DNA from: Vibrio proteolyticus NBRC 13287
Lineage (GTDB): Bacteria > Pseudomonadota > Gammaproteobacteria > Enterobacterales > Vibrionaceae
Direction of reading: 5' to 3'
Length of the DNA: 64,000 nucleotides
Assembly: GCF_000467125.1 (NCBI RefSeq)
Contig: NZ_BATJ01000005.1
Span: 182,798-246,797 of the forward strand
The position numbers and the translations under genes are program-made. Below, piece after piece: positions 8,387 to 17,235 of this stretch. The notes under the pieces are model-generated. The model did no database searches. It was given only the letters and a program-made list of their open reading frames with translations, and had not been told where the DNA came from. How positions within the stretch are numbered: position 1 is the first letter of the stretch; each line of letters begins with the position of its first letter.

Positions 8387-8835
8387 GCTTGCCCCTTGGT
8401 GGTATTGAAGAATTCCGTCAGCACAGTATGTGTCATCAGATGGCGCAGTTCCGGAATTTGTTGCAACTGGTCGCGGATTGCGTTGAGGCGGTTCATAGTG
8501 GGTACCTCAACGTAAAGCATCATGTCTGTCTCACCACTGATGGCATGGCACCATTTCACGCCATCGATCTGATAAATATCTGCCGCATACGCTTCACATT
8601 GATGCGAAGAGCCGGACGTATCAAACTTAATCGCCAGATAAGCACAAATCATCTCCGTCGGCTTGTCGGTTACAATGTTGGCGTGATAGCCGAGAATAAC
8701 CTGATCGTTTTCCAGCTTGCGGATTCGCGCAGTCACCGCTGAACGGGACAAGTTGACATCCCGGGCAATTTCACTCACCGAGCGCCGGGCATTGTGTTTG
8801 AGAATGTGGATGATTTGGTGATCGAATTTGTCCAT
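8383..8835 (-). CDS. Lrp/AsnC family transcriptional regulator
   Basis: A 150-aa protein with an N-terminal HTH (RSVSEIARDVNLSRSAVTAR, about residues 17-36) and a C-terminal RAM ligand-binding domain that includes GVKWCHAISGETDMMLYVEV. Lrp/AsnC proteins sense amino acids and commonly control exporters next to them. The gene is divergent from the yjeH-like exporter across a 204-base gap and heads an overlapping Lrp/NTF2/LysR set. A 6-bp inverted repeat lies at 8854-8872 just upstream. Confidence 0.93.
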   Translation of the reverse strand: MDKFDHQIIHILKHNARRSVSEIARDVNLSRSAVTARIRKLENDQVILGYHANIVTDKPTEMICAYLAIKFDTSGSSHQCEAYAADIYQIDGVKWCHAISGETDMMLYVEVPTMNRLNAIRDQLQQIPELRHLMTHTVLTEFFNTTKGQA

Positions 8836-8853
8836 TATGACTTCCTGTAATCG

Positions 8854-8872
8854 CTCAACTTATCCTGTTGAG
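8854..8872. promoter_or_regulatory. Inverted repeat between lrp-like and yjeH-like genes
   Basis: CTCAAC at 8854-8859 and GTTGAG at 8867-8872 flank a 7-base centre, in the shared promoter region. It may be a site for the Lrp-type protein, but no promoter could be fixed. Confidence 0.35.
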
Positions 8873-9039
8873 TTCAGGTAATGTGACACAAATTCTCGAT
8901 GCAGAAAAGCCGACAATGTGGCGAAAATCGGCAACCAAAACGTCATATTGACAGATAACTCCGTCATTTTGGTTACTGAGTTTCCGCGGAGAAGCGGGTA
9001 CTCTTGGCGAATACGGATCTTACGGAGACAACAATAACA

Positions 9040-10299
9040 ATGAGTCAGTTGAAACAGGACATCACTTTGCTGTCTGGCATCGGGCAGCTTTCCACTACTC
9101 TGATGGGCACCGGGCTGTTTATGATCCCCGCGATTGCCGCAGGGATCGCAGGTCATCTCTCACTTTGGGCCTGGCTGATTCTGTTTGTGGCTATTTGCCC
9201 AATCGCGTTGACGTTTGCCCAATTGGGTAAACGCTACCCGAGTGCAGGCGGCACTGCCTATTTTGTCCGTAAAGCCTTTAACAGTAAACTTGAACGCAGC
9301 GTGGCCTGGCTATTTGTCAGCGTAATCCCCGTCGGAGTCCCCGCCGCTATCGCTCTGGCGGCCAGTTTCTTGCAACAATTGCTCCCTGAGGCTCTGAATC
9401 ACGCGTTGCTGGCACAAAGCCTAACGGTCGCATTGCTGATTCTGGTCAACCTGATGGGGACGAAATCGTCTGGTCGACTGCAAACGCTGATTGCCCTGAG
9501 CATCTTTGCACTGGTCGGTGCGTTTTTATGGCAAGGCAACGTCACCACGCAAGATCTGCACATGCCAACTCTGGATGGCGAGTCCTGGTGGCCGATAGGT
9601 GCGGCATTGGGAGTGATGTTCTGGTGCTTTGTCGGTATCGAAGCGTTTGCGCACATGGGGGAAGAGTTTAAAAATCCGCAGCGCGATTTCCCTATTGCGA
9701 TCGTTGTCGGTTGTTTTGTGGCCGGAGCCACCTACTGGGCATGTTCAGTCGTGATCCTCAAATTCGGTGCTTACGGCACAGCTGAGCTCGACAGTGCGTC
9801 GATTCCCTGGCTAAGTGAGCAACTGTTTGGCGATGGCTTTAAAACGCTGATCAGCGTTGTCGGGTTTTCCGCGTGCTTCGCCAGCGTCAACCTCTACACA
9901 CAAAGTCTGTCGCGCATGGTCTGGGCGCAAGCACGTGAATATCGTCCACACAGCGCTATCGCACGCGTATCCATCCGTGGTGTGCCAGCCAATGCAACGC
10001 TGTTTGTTGGTGCCGTTTTGATGCTGTCGTGTGTGATGGGTGCCCTCTCAGATCTGGATCTGGAGTTCTTCCTTAAGCTGGCCAACAGCATATTCGTTCT
10101 GATTTATCTGTTGGCCATGCTCGCCGCATGTAAACTGCTGCGCGGTATCGCCCGAGGCATGGCGATGGTTTCGCTCTTGCTTTGTACCGGTGTGTTTATT
10201 TGCCTAGGCTGGTCAATGCTCTACGCATTGAGTGTGTTTGCGGCCCTGTCACTTCCTTGGGAACGGTGGCTGAGAAAAACACCCACGGAAGCCACCTGA
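9040..10299 (+). CDS. yjeH: YjeH-type L-methionine/branched-chain amino-acid exporter (APC family)
   Basis: A 419-aa transporter with about twelve hydrophobic segments. The start MSQLKQDITLLSGIGQLSTT and the following LMGTGLFMIPAIAAG match the N-terminus of E. coli YjeH, which exports methionine, leucine, isoleucine and valine. ATG 9040 is preferred over an upstream TTG/GTG-type start at 9004; a purine-rich ACGGAGAC lies about 11 bases upstream. It is divergent from an Lrp-type regulator, a common layout for Lrp-controlled exporters. It converges on the yafJ-like gene with only 4 bases between stops. Confidence 0.92.
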   Translation: MSQLKQDITLLSGIGQLSTTLMGTGLFMIPAIAAGIAGHLSLWAWLILFVAICPIALTFAQLGKRYPSAGGTAYFVRKAFNSKLERSVAWLFVSVIPVGVPAAIALAASFLQQLLPEALNHALLAQSLTVALLILVNLMGTKSSGRLQTLIALSIFALVGAFLWQGNVTTQDLHMPTLDGESWWPIGAALGVMFWCFVGIEAFAHMGEEFKNPQRDFPIAIVVGCFVAGATYWACSVVILKFGAYGTAELDSASIPWLSEQLFGDGFKTLISVVGFSACFASVNLYTQSLSRMVWAQAREYRPHSAIARVSIRGVPANATLFVGAVLMLSCVMGALSDLDLEFFLKLANSIFVLIYLLAMLAACKLLRGIARGMAMVSLLLCTGVFICLGWSMLYALSVFAALSLPWERWLRKTPTEAT

Positions 10300-10303
10300 A
10301 CAA

Positions 10304-11062
10304 TTACAACAACTCACTGACGACCTGGTTGCCACGAATACACGTCAGCGTTTGTGGCGCCACTTTACACCAGCTTCCGTCACTTTCCAGTGGCTCAGAA
10401 GCCAGCGCTATATTTTCCTCTTCCGCTCTGATAAACACGGTCGGCGGCTCCTTATCGGTGCTGTAACGCACCACCCAGAAGCCGTCCCCATCAGACAGGC
10501 ACATCGACGCTTTGAACGGCTGATCAACGCCCTTTTCCGCCATAATCGACTCAATGTCATCAATGGTTTTGCGGATTGCGGCGACCGGGTCTTCACGCAA
10601 ACCATTGTTCATCGCTAATAGAAAAATCAGTTCACTGTCTGTGCTGCCTCGACGCTGCAAATACAAAGCTTCCGGCAGTTGCCGTTCAAGCGCGTACTTG
10701 ACCTGTGAATACCCGCCTATCTGGCCATTATGCAGAAACATCCAGTTATCGAGAATGAACGGGTGACAATTTGAACGAGAGACGGAGGTCCCCGTAGAGG
10801 AGCGAACATGGGCCATAAATCGATGTGAACGAATATGGTGAGTCAGAGAACGTAAATTCTCATCGCCCCACGCCGGCAAGACTTCATGAAACTGGCCGGG
10901 CGTAGCCCGTTCTGTGTACCAGCCGAGACCAAACCCGTCTGCATTGACACGCGTGACCGCTTTACGAGCTTCGAGACTCTGGTGTACTAACGAATGCTCT
11001 GGTTCATACACCAGTTCATCAAGATAAATCGGGCGTCCCTGATACGCCAACCAGCGGCACAT
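10304..11062 (-). CDS. yafJ: class II glutamine amidotransferase, YafJ-like
   Basis: A 252-aa protein made of a single Ntn-hydrolase glutaminase domain. After removal of Met1, Cys2 is the nucleophile (MCRWLAYQGRP), and the FMAHVRSSTGT and FLHNGQIGGY motifs bind glutamine. There is no synthetase domain, so it may work with a partner or as a gamma-glutamyl hydrolase, as in DUG3-like proteins. GGAAAGC upstream supports ATG 11062. It lies 39 bases after the mocR-like gene on the same strand. Confidence 0.9.
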   Translation of the reverse strand: MCRWLAYQGRPIYLDELVYEPEHSLVHQSLEARKAVTRVNADGFGLGWYTERATPGQFHEVLPAWGDENLRSLTHHIRSHRFMAHVRSSTGTSVSRSNCHPFILDNWMFLHNGQIGGYSQVKYALERQLPEALYLQRRGSTDSELIFLLAMNNGLREDPVAAIRKTIDDIESIMAEKGVDQPFKASMCLSDGDGFWVVRYSTDKEPPTVFIRAEEENIALASEPLESDGSWCKVAPQTLTCIRGNQVVSELL

Positions 11063-11101
11063 AATCGCTTTCCTGTTAGACTAAGAGAGGCATCCAATAA
11101 A

Positions 11102-12523
11102 TCACGTTTCAAAAACCCTGGCAAGCCGCATGATCTGCGGCTCGATTTGATCCAGTGCGGTATTGCCAAACCCGAGAACCGCACCATACCAGTGGCGTAA
11201 TTCTGCACAATCATGTTCATAGTAACTGAGAGGACGCAGAATGATATCGGCCTGCTTTGCCCTATGACACACAGTCCGCTCATCCGGACCGTTGCGCCAC
11301 TTGAGTGTCACATGCAGACCAGCAGCCTGACTGATGACACTGACCGAAGGCAGGTAGCGGCCAATCGCTTCGCATACCCTCTGGTGCTTTTGTTTGTACA
11401 ACCGGCGCATTTTGCGGATATGACGCTGCAGGTCCCCCGCGGCAATAAACTCCGCCAGCGCGGCCTGAGTGTGTGCCGGGGAGTCACCACTGAGCGCATC
11501 CTTCATTGCCACACAGCTCTCCACCAAGGACGCAGGTACCACCAGATACCCTATCCGCAGCCCGTTAAACATGACTTTGCTGAATGAACCGACGTACAAC
11601 ACACGCTCATCGCATCCCACCTGAGCTGCGAGCCCCTGTAAGCTGGTGTACGGCCGGTGAGCGAACTGAAATTCGCTGTCATAGTCGTCCTCGATGATCC
11701 AACTTTTTCGGATGCGAGCCCATTCAATCAGGGTGAGTCGCTGCTCGGTGTTCAACGTCGTGCCCATTGGGTACTGATTGCTGGGCGTCACATACAAAGC
11801 GCGGGCATGACTTTGCAACGCGGTTTCAATCTCCAATCCACTGCGCGCACGGACCGGCAACGGCTCCAGGTTCAAACTATTCAACTCAAGCACTTTGGTC
11901 ATCTGAGTATAACCGGGCTGCTCCATCAGCACGGACTCCCCCTTTGGTACCGTGGCCATCAAGGCAATAGCCAATGCCTGCTGGGCACCCGACGTAATAA
12001 TGATCCTATCGGCATGGCAATGCACAGAGCGGCTGCTGGCCAGATAAGCAGCCAGCGCAGAACGCAATTCCATGCTTCCCTGAATCGGTTGATTGCCCAA
12101 CAGATTGATCCGGCCGACATGACGTTGCAAGCACTGGTTCCATTTCGCCAGTGGGAATTGGGCCAAATCAGGCACACCAGGCGCAAACGGGGCATTCACA
12201 TCCCCTGGCGGTCGGTGTGTGTCTTGAGCACCTACCGTAGCATCACCGGGATTAAAATACTGTTCCGGCAACGTCACCGCGACAAAAAATCCGGCGCCGC
12301 GCCGGCTCTCGATATAGCCTTCCGCCACCAGCTGTTCATAGGCTGCAACCACGGTATTGCGGCTCAGTCCAAGCTCGGCAGCCATCTTACGCGTTGACGG
12401 CAAACGTCCTGCGGTCGGCCACAACTGACCGACGATTTTTAGGCGCACCGAGTGGAATAGTTTGCTCTGTAGGTTCTCCGGTCCGTCGGCCAGAACCAGA
12501 TCACCAATTTCAATTGGCTGCAA
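11102..12523 (-). CDS. MocR/PdxR-type regulator (GntR HTH fused to aminotransferase fold)
   Basis: A 473-aa fusion: a GntR winged HTH at about 15-80 (LPSTRKMAAELGLSRNTVVA) and a fold-type I aminotransferase domain at about 110-465. The PLP-lysine region is YVGSFSKVMFNGLRIGY, with the preceding IIEDDYDSEF holding the conserved Asp. Such proteins sense PLP or an amino-acid adduct and regulate a neighbour. The start is probably TTG 12523, with AGGT close upstream. It is divergent from a flavin-type split-barrel protein, which is its likely target; an inverted repeat lies between them. Confidence 0.93.
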   Translation of the reverse strand: MQPIEIGDLVLADGPENLQSKLFHSVRLKIVGQLWPTAGRLPSTRKMAAELGLSRNTVVAAYEQLVAEGYIESRRGAGFFVAVTLPEQYFNPGDATVGAQDTHRPPGDVNAPFAPGVPDLAQFPLAKWNQCLQRHVGRINLLGNQPIQGSMELRSALAAYLASSRSVHCHADRIIITSGAQQALAIALMATVPKGESVLMEQPGYTQMTKVLELNSLNLEPLPVRARSGLEIETALQSHARALYVTPSNQYPMGTTLNTEQRLTLIEWARIRKSWIIEDDYDSEFQFAHRPYTSLQGLAAQVGCDERVLYVGSFSKVMFNGLRIGYLVVPASLVESCVAMKDALSGDSPAHTQAALAEFIAAGDLQRHIRKMRRLYKQKHQRVCEAIGRYLPSVSVISQAAGLHVTLKWRNGPDERTVCHRAKQADIILRPLSYYEHDCAELRHWYGAVLGFGNTALDQIEPQIMRLARVFET

Positions 12524-12545
12524 ATTGGACCTATAAAAAATTAAA

Positions 12546-12571
12546 AACTGGCACTCATAAAAGTACCAGTT
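12546..12571. promoter_or_regulatory. Candidate MocR operator
   Basis: AACTGGCAC at 12546-12554 and GTACCAGTT at 12563-12571 form a 9-bp inverted repeat with one mismatch, in the 91-base divergent gap. MocR proteins usually bind repeats in this position. Confidence 0.55.
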
Positions 12572-12614
12572 TGCACTTACATTGCCAATCAGAAGCCATC
12601 AACGAGGACTGATC

Positions 12615-13283
12615 ATGCTATCGCAAACCCAACGCACTGAAATCAAAAAATCCGTTCACAAAACTGTGCTCGACACCCAACAGCTTCACGCGATCATCGA
12701 CGAGAGCCTGTTGGCACACATTGCAATTACCGAAGCGCATGGCCCCGTGGTGATCCCTATGCTAACTTGGCGAGTCGGACAACGAATCTATATCCACGGC
12801 GCACGCAACAGTCGCCTCATTCGCCAGCTCAAACAGGGTAATTCCACCTGCCTGACTTTTACGTTGTTTGACGGCTGGGTACTGGCCCGGTCAACGTTCC
12901 ACCACAGCGCGCATTACCGCTCTGCAGTGGTGTTCGGCCAATTCGAAGAAATAGAGGACAACGCGGAAAAAGATCGCTTACTCAATCATTTCGTCGAACA
13001 GATTGCCCCCGGAAGAAGTGCCGAGGCCCGAACCGGAAATGAAAAAGAGCTGACGGCAACCGTGGTTCTGAGCATGCCACTGTCTGAAGCATCGGTGAAA
13101 ATCAGTTGCTCTGATGTGAATGATGATGCTGCCGACATGGACTTGCCGGTTTGGGCTGGCATTGTGCCCTATCGTACGGTTGTTGGCCCATTGGTCCCGA
13201 GCCCAACCATGACCACGATACCGGAAACGCCGGATTACAGCCGGGCGTATGGTTCAAGGTGGGTCAATTATCCAGTTGATTAA
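12615..13283 (+). CDS. pyridoxamine 5'-phosphate oxidase family (FMN-binding split barrel) protein
   Basis: A 222-aa protein of the flavin-nucleotide-binding split-barrel type. Features are the N-terminal ESLLAHIAITEAHGPVVIPM strand pair and the HGARNSRLIRQLKQGNSTCL segment that would contact FMN phosphate. It is not a typical PdxH, so the substrate is unknown; detoxification or B6 metabolism are options. GAGG at 12604-12607 fixes ATG 12615, so the upstream in-frame TTG-type start is rejected. Divergence from a MocR gene is the usual arrangement for this family. Confidence 0.86.
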   Translation: MLSQTQRTEIKKSVHKTVLDTQQLHAIIDESLLAHIAITEAHGPVVIPMLTWRVGQRIYIHGARNSRLIRQLKQGNSTCLTFTLFDGWVLARSTFHHSAHYRSAVVFGQFEEIEDNAEKDRLLNHFVEQIAPGRSAEARTGNEKELTATVVLSMPLSEASVKISCSDVNDDAADMDLPVWAGIVPYRTVVGPLVPSPTMTTIPETPDYSRAYGSRWVNYPVD

Positions 13284-13290
13284 TCCAATA

Positions 13291-13316
13291 AAAAAGGAGC
13301 CTTTCAGCTCCTTTTT
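13291..13316. terminator. Bidirectional terminator
   Basis: AAAAAGGAGC at 13291-13300 and GCTCCTTTTT at 13307-13316 form a perfect stem between converging genes. Confidence 0.85.
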
Positions 13317-13325
13317 CAAGGTCTG

Positions 13326-14177
13326 TTACTCGTCCTCCGGTCGAAGCAGAGCATCGAACGTCGGATGCCCGTGCAATGATTCCAAATCCGGTTCTTCGTT
13401 GAGCAAATCTTTGATCGACGGGCTCACCTCAATGGCGTGCACTAAGTCTTCAATCGCCTGCTCTTCCGCACCTAATCGGGCAAACGCACACGAACGCTGA
13501 TACAAAGCCGGGCCATTTTTACCATCCAGCTCCAGTACCCGGTTACACATACTCAACGCCCAGTAGTACTCTTTCATCTCCATGACCGCATCGGCTTTGT
13601 ACGTCAAAGCTTCCAGGTCACCCGGACGGATCTTGAGGATTTCGTCATACACTTCAACTCGTTGCTCCGGCGTTGGCATGCTTTGCGCGCGTAACCACAA
13701 GTTATGAATTTCGTTAATAATCTCAATTTCTTTGTTGTTTTCAGTGATGATGCGGGTCTTACGCTTCAAGTCGCGTTCCAGCGCCACGAATTTCTTTTCG
13801 TACTCCAACGCAATTTTATTCAGTCGTTTATCCGCCAAATCTTTGGTGTTGTTTTTGATCTCTTTCATCGACTGCCAGCCGATCAAAGCGATCAGCGAAG
13901 CCACTCCGGCAATAATGTAGAAGAAATAAGTAACCGTGACGTTGGCATAGTTCAGTGATTTATCGGCAACCGCCAGCTCACGGTCAGTGATCTGCACAGT
14001 GAGACGACGCTCGAGATCTTGCTGCTCCTGACGCAAAGATTTCAGCTCGTCCATAATGTAGCGCTCCATTAACGGACGATCCAACAAGTCGCTCTCTGAG
14101 TATTTTTTTTCCTCGGCTTGGGCAACAGACAAGAAACAGCTAACAAAGACGGCAAATAACAGGCTGATTGTTCTCAT
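13326..14177 (-). CDS. membrane-anchored tetratricopeptide-repeat protein
   Basis: A 283-aa protein with a signal peptide ending near AQA at residue 21, a coiled-coil-prone stretch (about 40-70), a transmembrane segment at about 83-103 and a second charged helix (110-150). The C-terminal half holds TPR units, for example PGDLEALTYKADAVMEMKEY and NGPALYQRSCAFARLGAEEQ. TPRs scaffold protein contacts; no enzymatic motif is seen. AAGGA before ATG 14177 is clear. It is divergent from the phospholipase-D lipoprotein gene, with about 195 bases between them. Confidence 0.82.
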   Translation of the reverse strand: MRTISLLFAVFVSCFLSVAQAEEKKYSESDLLDRPLMERYIMDELKSLRQEQQDLERRLTVQITDRELAVADKSLNYANVTVTYFFYIIAGVASLIALIGWQSMKEIKNNTKDLADKRLNKIALEYEKKFVALERDLKRKTRIITENNKEIEIINEIHNLWLRAQSMPTPEQRVEVYDEILKIRPGDLEALTYKADAVMEMKEYYWALSMCNRVLELDGKNGPALYQRSCAFARLGAEEQAIEDLVHAIEVSPSIKDLLNEEPDLESLHGHPTFDALLRPEDE

Positions 14178-14371
14178 CGTTATTCCTTTTTGTATTTTTT
14201 CAGTTGAGTTATCACCACACTAACAAATCCAACGCCTGTGAATCCACTTTTCGAATAAAAATCCTACCAAATCAGAACAAAGTGGTGAAGCTGTGCAAAA
14301 TCGACGGCACATCACTCAAGCTAGCGTTCTGCTTTGCTATAGTGGCCAAAAGAACTCATTTAGACACAAGG

Positions 14372-15916
14372 ATGAGCCCGTTGTTTGAAGTTCGTTGGCG
14401 TTGCCTTTACACCTTATTTTTTAGTACCTGTTTGTTTGTGCTCAACGGCTGCAGCTCGGTGACGTTGCCTGACGACGCCCAAAAGAAGCTGAGCTACCAC
14501 TTTGGGTATCAACAAGACTCACGTCTCGACCACTATTTTAAGCCCACCGAACATGGCCATGACCTCACCCGAGAGTCCGGTTTTCTGCCCTTGAATAAAG
14601 GCCACGACGCACTTCTGACCCGGTTGGCGTTGATCGAAACCGCACAGAAAAGCCTCGATCTCCAGTACTACATCTATCGTAACGATGAGACCAGCCAACT
14701 CCTCACGTGGCGTTTATACAAAGCCGCAGAGCGTGGCGTGCGGGTGAGGCTGCTGCTGGATGACATGCAGGCACGCAGCGACAAAGCCATGGCCTACCTC
14801 AATGCGCATCCGAACATCGAAATCCGCCTGTTTAATCCACATAAAAACCGTCACTCTCGTGGACTGAGTTTCCTGGGTGATTTCGACCGGCTGAATCAGC
14901 GTATGCATAATAAGTCTCTGACGGCCGACAACGTCGCCTCCATCGTCGGTGGGCGCAATATTGGCAATGAGTATTTCTCTTACCTGTCGGATGTTGAGTT
15001 TGGTGATTTTGATGTGCTGCTGCATGGCAACACGGTCGAGCAGATTGCGGATCAATTCGACCTGTACTGGAACAGTGACTACGCCATTCCGATGGAGTGG
15101 ATATATCCAGACGCCAGACCATACACGCCCGCAGAAGTGCAACAATGGCTCGACAAGACAAAAATTGCCGACAAGTTCTCTCACGGCATCTACGACTTTA
15201 CCCGACTGCCACTATACCATCAGCTACGTCAGGGCCATCTTCCTCTGCACTGGGGACCAGCGCAGCTGTTGTACGACGTTCCGAGCAAACTCGAAGGACA
15301 AGACAGCCAACTGGTATTACAGCTTAAATCTTTACTGGCCAATGTGGAACATTCTTTGATCCTGATTTCGCCTTATTTTGTCCCGACCGAGTCCGGCACC
15401 CAACAATTGATCAGGGCCGTGCAGTCTGGCAAAAACATCATCATCGTCACCAACTCACTGGCTTCTAACGATGTGTTTGCCGTGCATGGCTGGTATGCCA
15501 AATATCGTGAACAATTGGTAAAAGGCGGTGTTCAGCTTTGGGAAACCAAATCCACCAGCAAACAAAATAACCGCTGGAGTATGACCGGCAGCAGTCGGTC
15601 CAGCTTGCATGCGAAGGTGATGTTGATGGATAACCAAAAACTGTTCGTTGGTTCTATGAATTGGGATCCACGCTCAGCCCTGCTGAACACGGAAATGGCC
15701 GTGGTACTCACACAACCAGAGTATGTCTCGCAACAATCGGAGCAGTTTATTCAGTCGTTACCCGAGGTCGCCTATCAGGTGTTATGGCAGGACGGCGATA
15801 TCGTCTGGCGTGACGCTGCAACCGAAACGTTGTACACCAGCGAACCGGACGCCAGTCTCTGGCGACGCATCGGCGCCTGGTTTTCCGGAATTTTACCGAT
15901 AGAAGATCAGCTTTAG
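14372..15916 (+). CDS. phospholipase D family lipoprotein (cardiolipin synthase ClsC-like)
   Basis: A 514-aa protein with two PLD active-site motifs: HNKSLTAD at about residue 179 and HAKVMLMD at about 413, followed by GSMNWDPRS. Two HKD motifs make a complete catalytic unit as in cardiolipin synthases. The N-terminus carries a hydrophobic stretch and a lipobox, VLNGC, with Cys27 as the lipidation site, so it is likely anchored on the periplasmic side. The long frame opens at 14168, but the lipobox fixes a start near ATG 14372; TTG 14381 has a better spacing from AAGG at 14367-14370. Confidence 0.88.
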   Translation: MSPLFEVRWRCLYTLFFSTCLFVLNGCSSVTLPDDAQKKLSYHFGYQQDSRLDHYFKPTEHGHDLTRESGFLPLNKGHDALLTRLALIETAQKSLDLQYYIYRNDETSQLLTWRLYKAAERGVRVRLLLDDMQARSDKAMAYLNAHPNIEIRLFNPHKNRHSRGLSFLGDFDRLNQRMHNKSLTADNVASIVGGRNIGNEYFSYLSDVEFGDFDVLLHGNTVEQIADQFDLYWNSDYAIPMEWIYPDARPYTPAEVQQWLDKTKIADKFSHGIYDFTRLPLYHQLRQGHLPLHWGPAQLLYDVPSKLEGQDSQLVLQLKSLLANVEHSLILISPYFVPTESGTQQLIRAVQSGKNIIIVTNSLASNDVFAVHGWYAKYREQLVKGGVQLWETKSTSKQNNRWSMTGSSRSSLHAKVMLMDNQKLFVGSMNWDPRSALLNTEMAVVLTQPEYVSQQSEQFIQSLPEVAYQVLWQDGDIVWRDAATETLYTSEPDASLWRRIGAWFSGILPIEDQL

Positions 15917-15921
15917 CGGCT

Positions 15922-15950
15922 AAAAAAATGGCTCTGCAAGTGCAGAGCCA
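15922..15950 (-). terminator. Minus-strand Rho-independent terminator
   Basis: TGGCTCTGCA at 15929-15938 and TGCAGAGCCA at 15941-15950 form a perfect 10-bp stem. The A tract at 15922-15928 is the T tract on the minus strand, so it ends transcripts from the AraC gene about 170 bases upstream. Confidence 0.75.
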
Positions 15951-16118
15951 ACATATCAGTAAGATATAGAGAGTTTCCAATTACAAAGCAGGATTAAGCT
16001 TTGTCGGTTTGCTCAGTGTAGGGGGCATGAGACGCAGAAGTGTAAGCATCAGGTCAGCACAACGTAAGAATATGTTCAATACATAATTAATATCAGTAGT
16101 TTAAACCTTAAACCAAAT

Positions 16119-17126
16119 TCAGAATGCGTCCTGAAAACGCTGAATGTATTGCAACGGCGTCAGACCTCGATGACGTTTAAACATACGGTTGAAACTTGTG
16201 ATGTTGGTGTACCCTAATCGAGCCGCCACTTGATCTAACGGCACATGGCGGCTGATTAACTCTACCGCGACATTGCTCAATACATAGCCACAGACAGTAG
16301 AGAAATTCAGCCCACGAGCATGCAGCAGGCGCTGAAAATGTTGCTGAGAAACGCCTAAAATGCCCGAAACCCGCATTAAGTTCGGCAAACCAAAATGACA
16401 GCTGTATTTCACCACTTCGTAAATCACTTTGAGCTCATCTTCTGGATCCGGCATGTTAATAAATTCATCCAAATCCGAAAAACTCATCGCCAGTCGATTT
16501 TTCGTGACGGTGCGATGCAGCTGAGTGGCCAGGCGTTGATCCGAATGCAACCAAATTTCGGTCCGATAATGATTCCACCCGACTTCGCAGCCAAAGTAGG
16601 CCTGATACGCCGCTTTATTCACGCGGCTTCCGGAGAGCATCACTCGCTTTGGCACAAACCCTTTCCCCAGATACTCACGCAGGACTTTCATCATGAAAAC
16701 GGCCACACGCACACTATCATGAACCTTGACGTCAGATGAGACATACGTGTTGTCGTAGTACCACTTAATCAGCGACCCCTTCTGTTCACCCGCCATAAAC
16801 GCCCCCGACTGTAAACTGCGTATACCGTAATTGATACGGCGGATCGTGGACGACAAGTCGTGACCGGAAAACATCCAACGTCCGGCCGCCCCCAGACGGC
16901 CAAGTTCAATGTTCTGGGTAACATTGAGTACGATGTCCGGATCCCCAGTCTTGAATTCCAGCTTCAACAACCAACGGCTCATTTCCGACACCGGGATCAA
17001 GTTCATCGGGTTATGAAAAACGCTATCCGGGATCCCAAGCGCCTGCTCATCTAGCCCATATCGGATCATGGCCGTGTCATGGATGTTTTTAATCCCTAAC
17101 GCGCGAATAAAGCGGACACTTTTCAT
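16119..17126 (-). CDS. AraC family transcriptional regulator
   Basis: A 335-aa regulator with an N-terminal Arabinose_bd-type sensing domain (about 1-200) and a C-terminal double HTH; the second HTH contains DQVAARLGYTNITSFNRMFK and ends LTPLQYIQRF. ATG 17126 is chosen over a TTG at 17192 because the 22-residue extension would run through a perfect 14-bp inverted repeat (17133-17167) that looks regulatory. Neither start has a strong ribosome-binding site. It is divergent from the yiaW/yiaV-like pair and is its probable regulator. The inducer is unknown. Confidence 0.88.
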   Translation of the reverse strand: MKSVRFIRALGIKNIHDTAMIRYGLDEQALGIPDSVFHNPMNLIPVSEMSRWLLKLEFKTGDPDIVLNVTQNIELGRLGAAGRWMFSGHDLSSTIRRINYGIRSLQSGAFMAGEQKGSLIKWYYDNTYVSSDVKVHDSVRVAVFMMKVLREYLGKGFVPKRVMLSGSRVNKAAYQAYFGCEVGWNHYRTEIWLHSDQRLATQLHRTVTKNRLAMSFSDLDEFINMPDPEDELKVIYEVVKYSCHFGLPNLMRVSGILGVSQQHFQRLLHARGLNFSTVCGYVLSNVAVELISRHVPLDQVAARLGYTNITSFNRMFKRHRGLTPLQYIQRFQDAF

Positions 17127-17132
17127 GGCATC

Positions 17133-17167
17133 AATTAAATCAAAATAAGTTAAATTTTGATTTAATT
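17133..17167. promoter_or_regulatory. Perfect 14-bp inverted repeat between araC-like and yiaW-like genes
   Basis: AATTAAATCAAAAT at 17133-17146 and ATTTTGATTTAATT at 17154-17167 are exact complements with a 7-base spacer. It lies 6 bases before the araC-like ATG and about 70 bases before the yiaW-like ATG, so one bound factor could control both promoters. Confidence 0.65.
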
Positions 17168-17235
17168 TGTCACAGACAATGGATTTCTTCAACGACTTCG
17201 CACAATGAGCTCGATTTTATTTAAAGGAGAAATCA

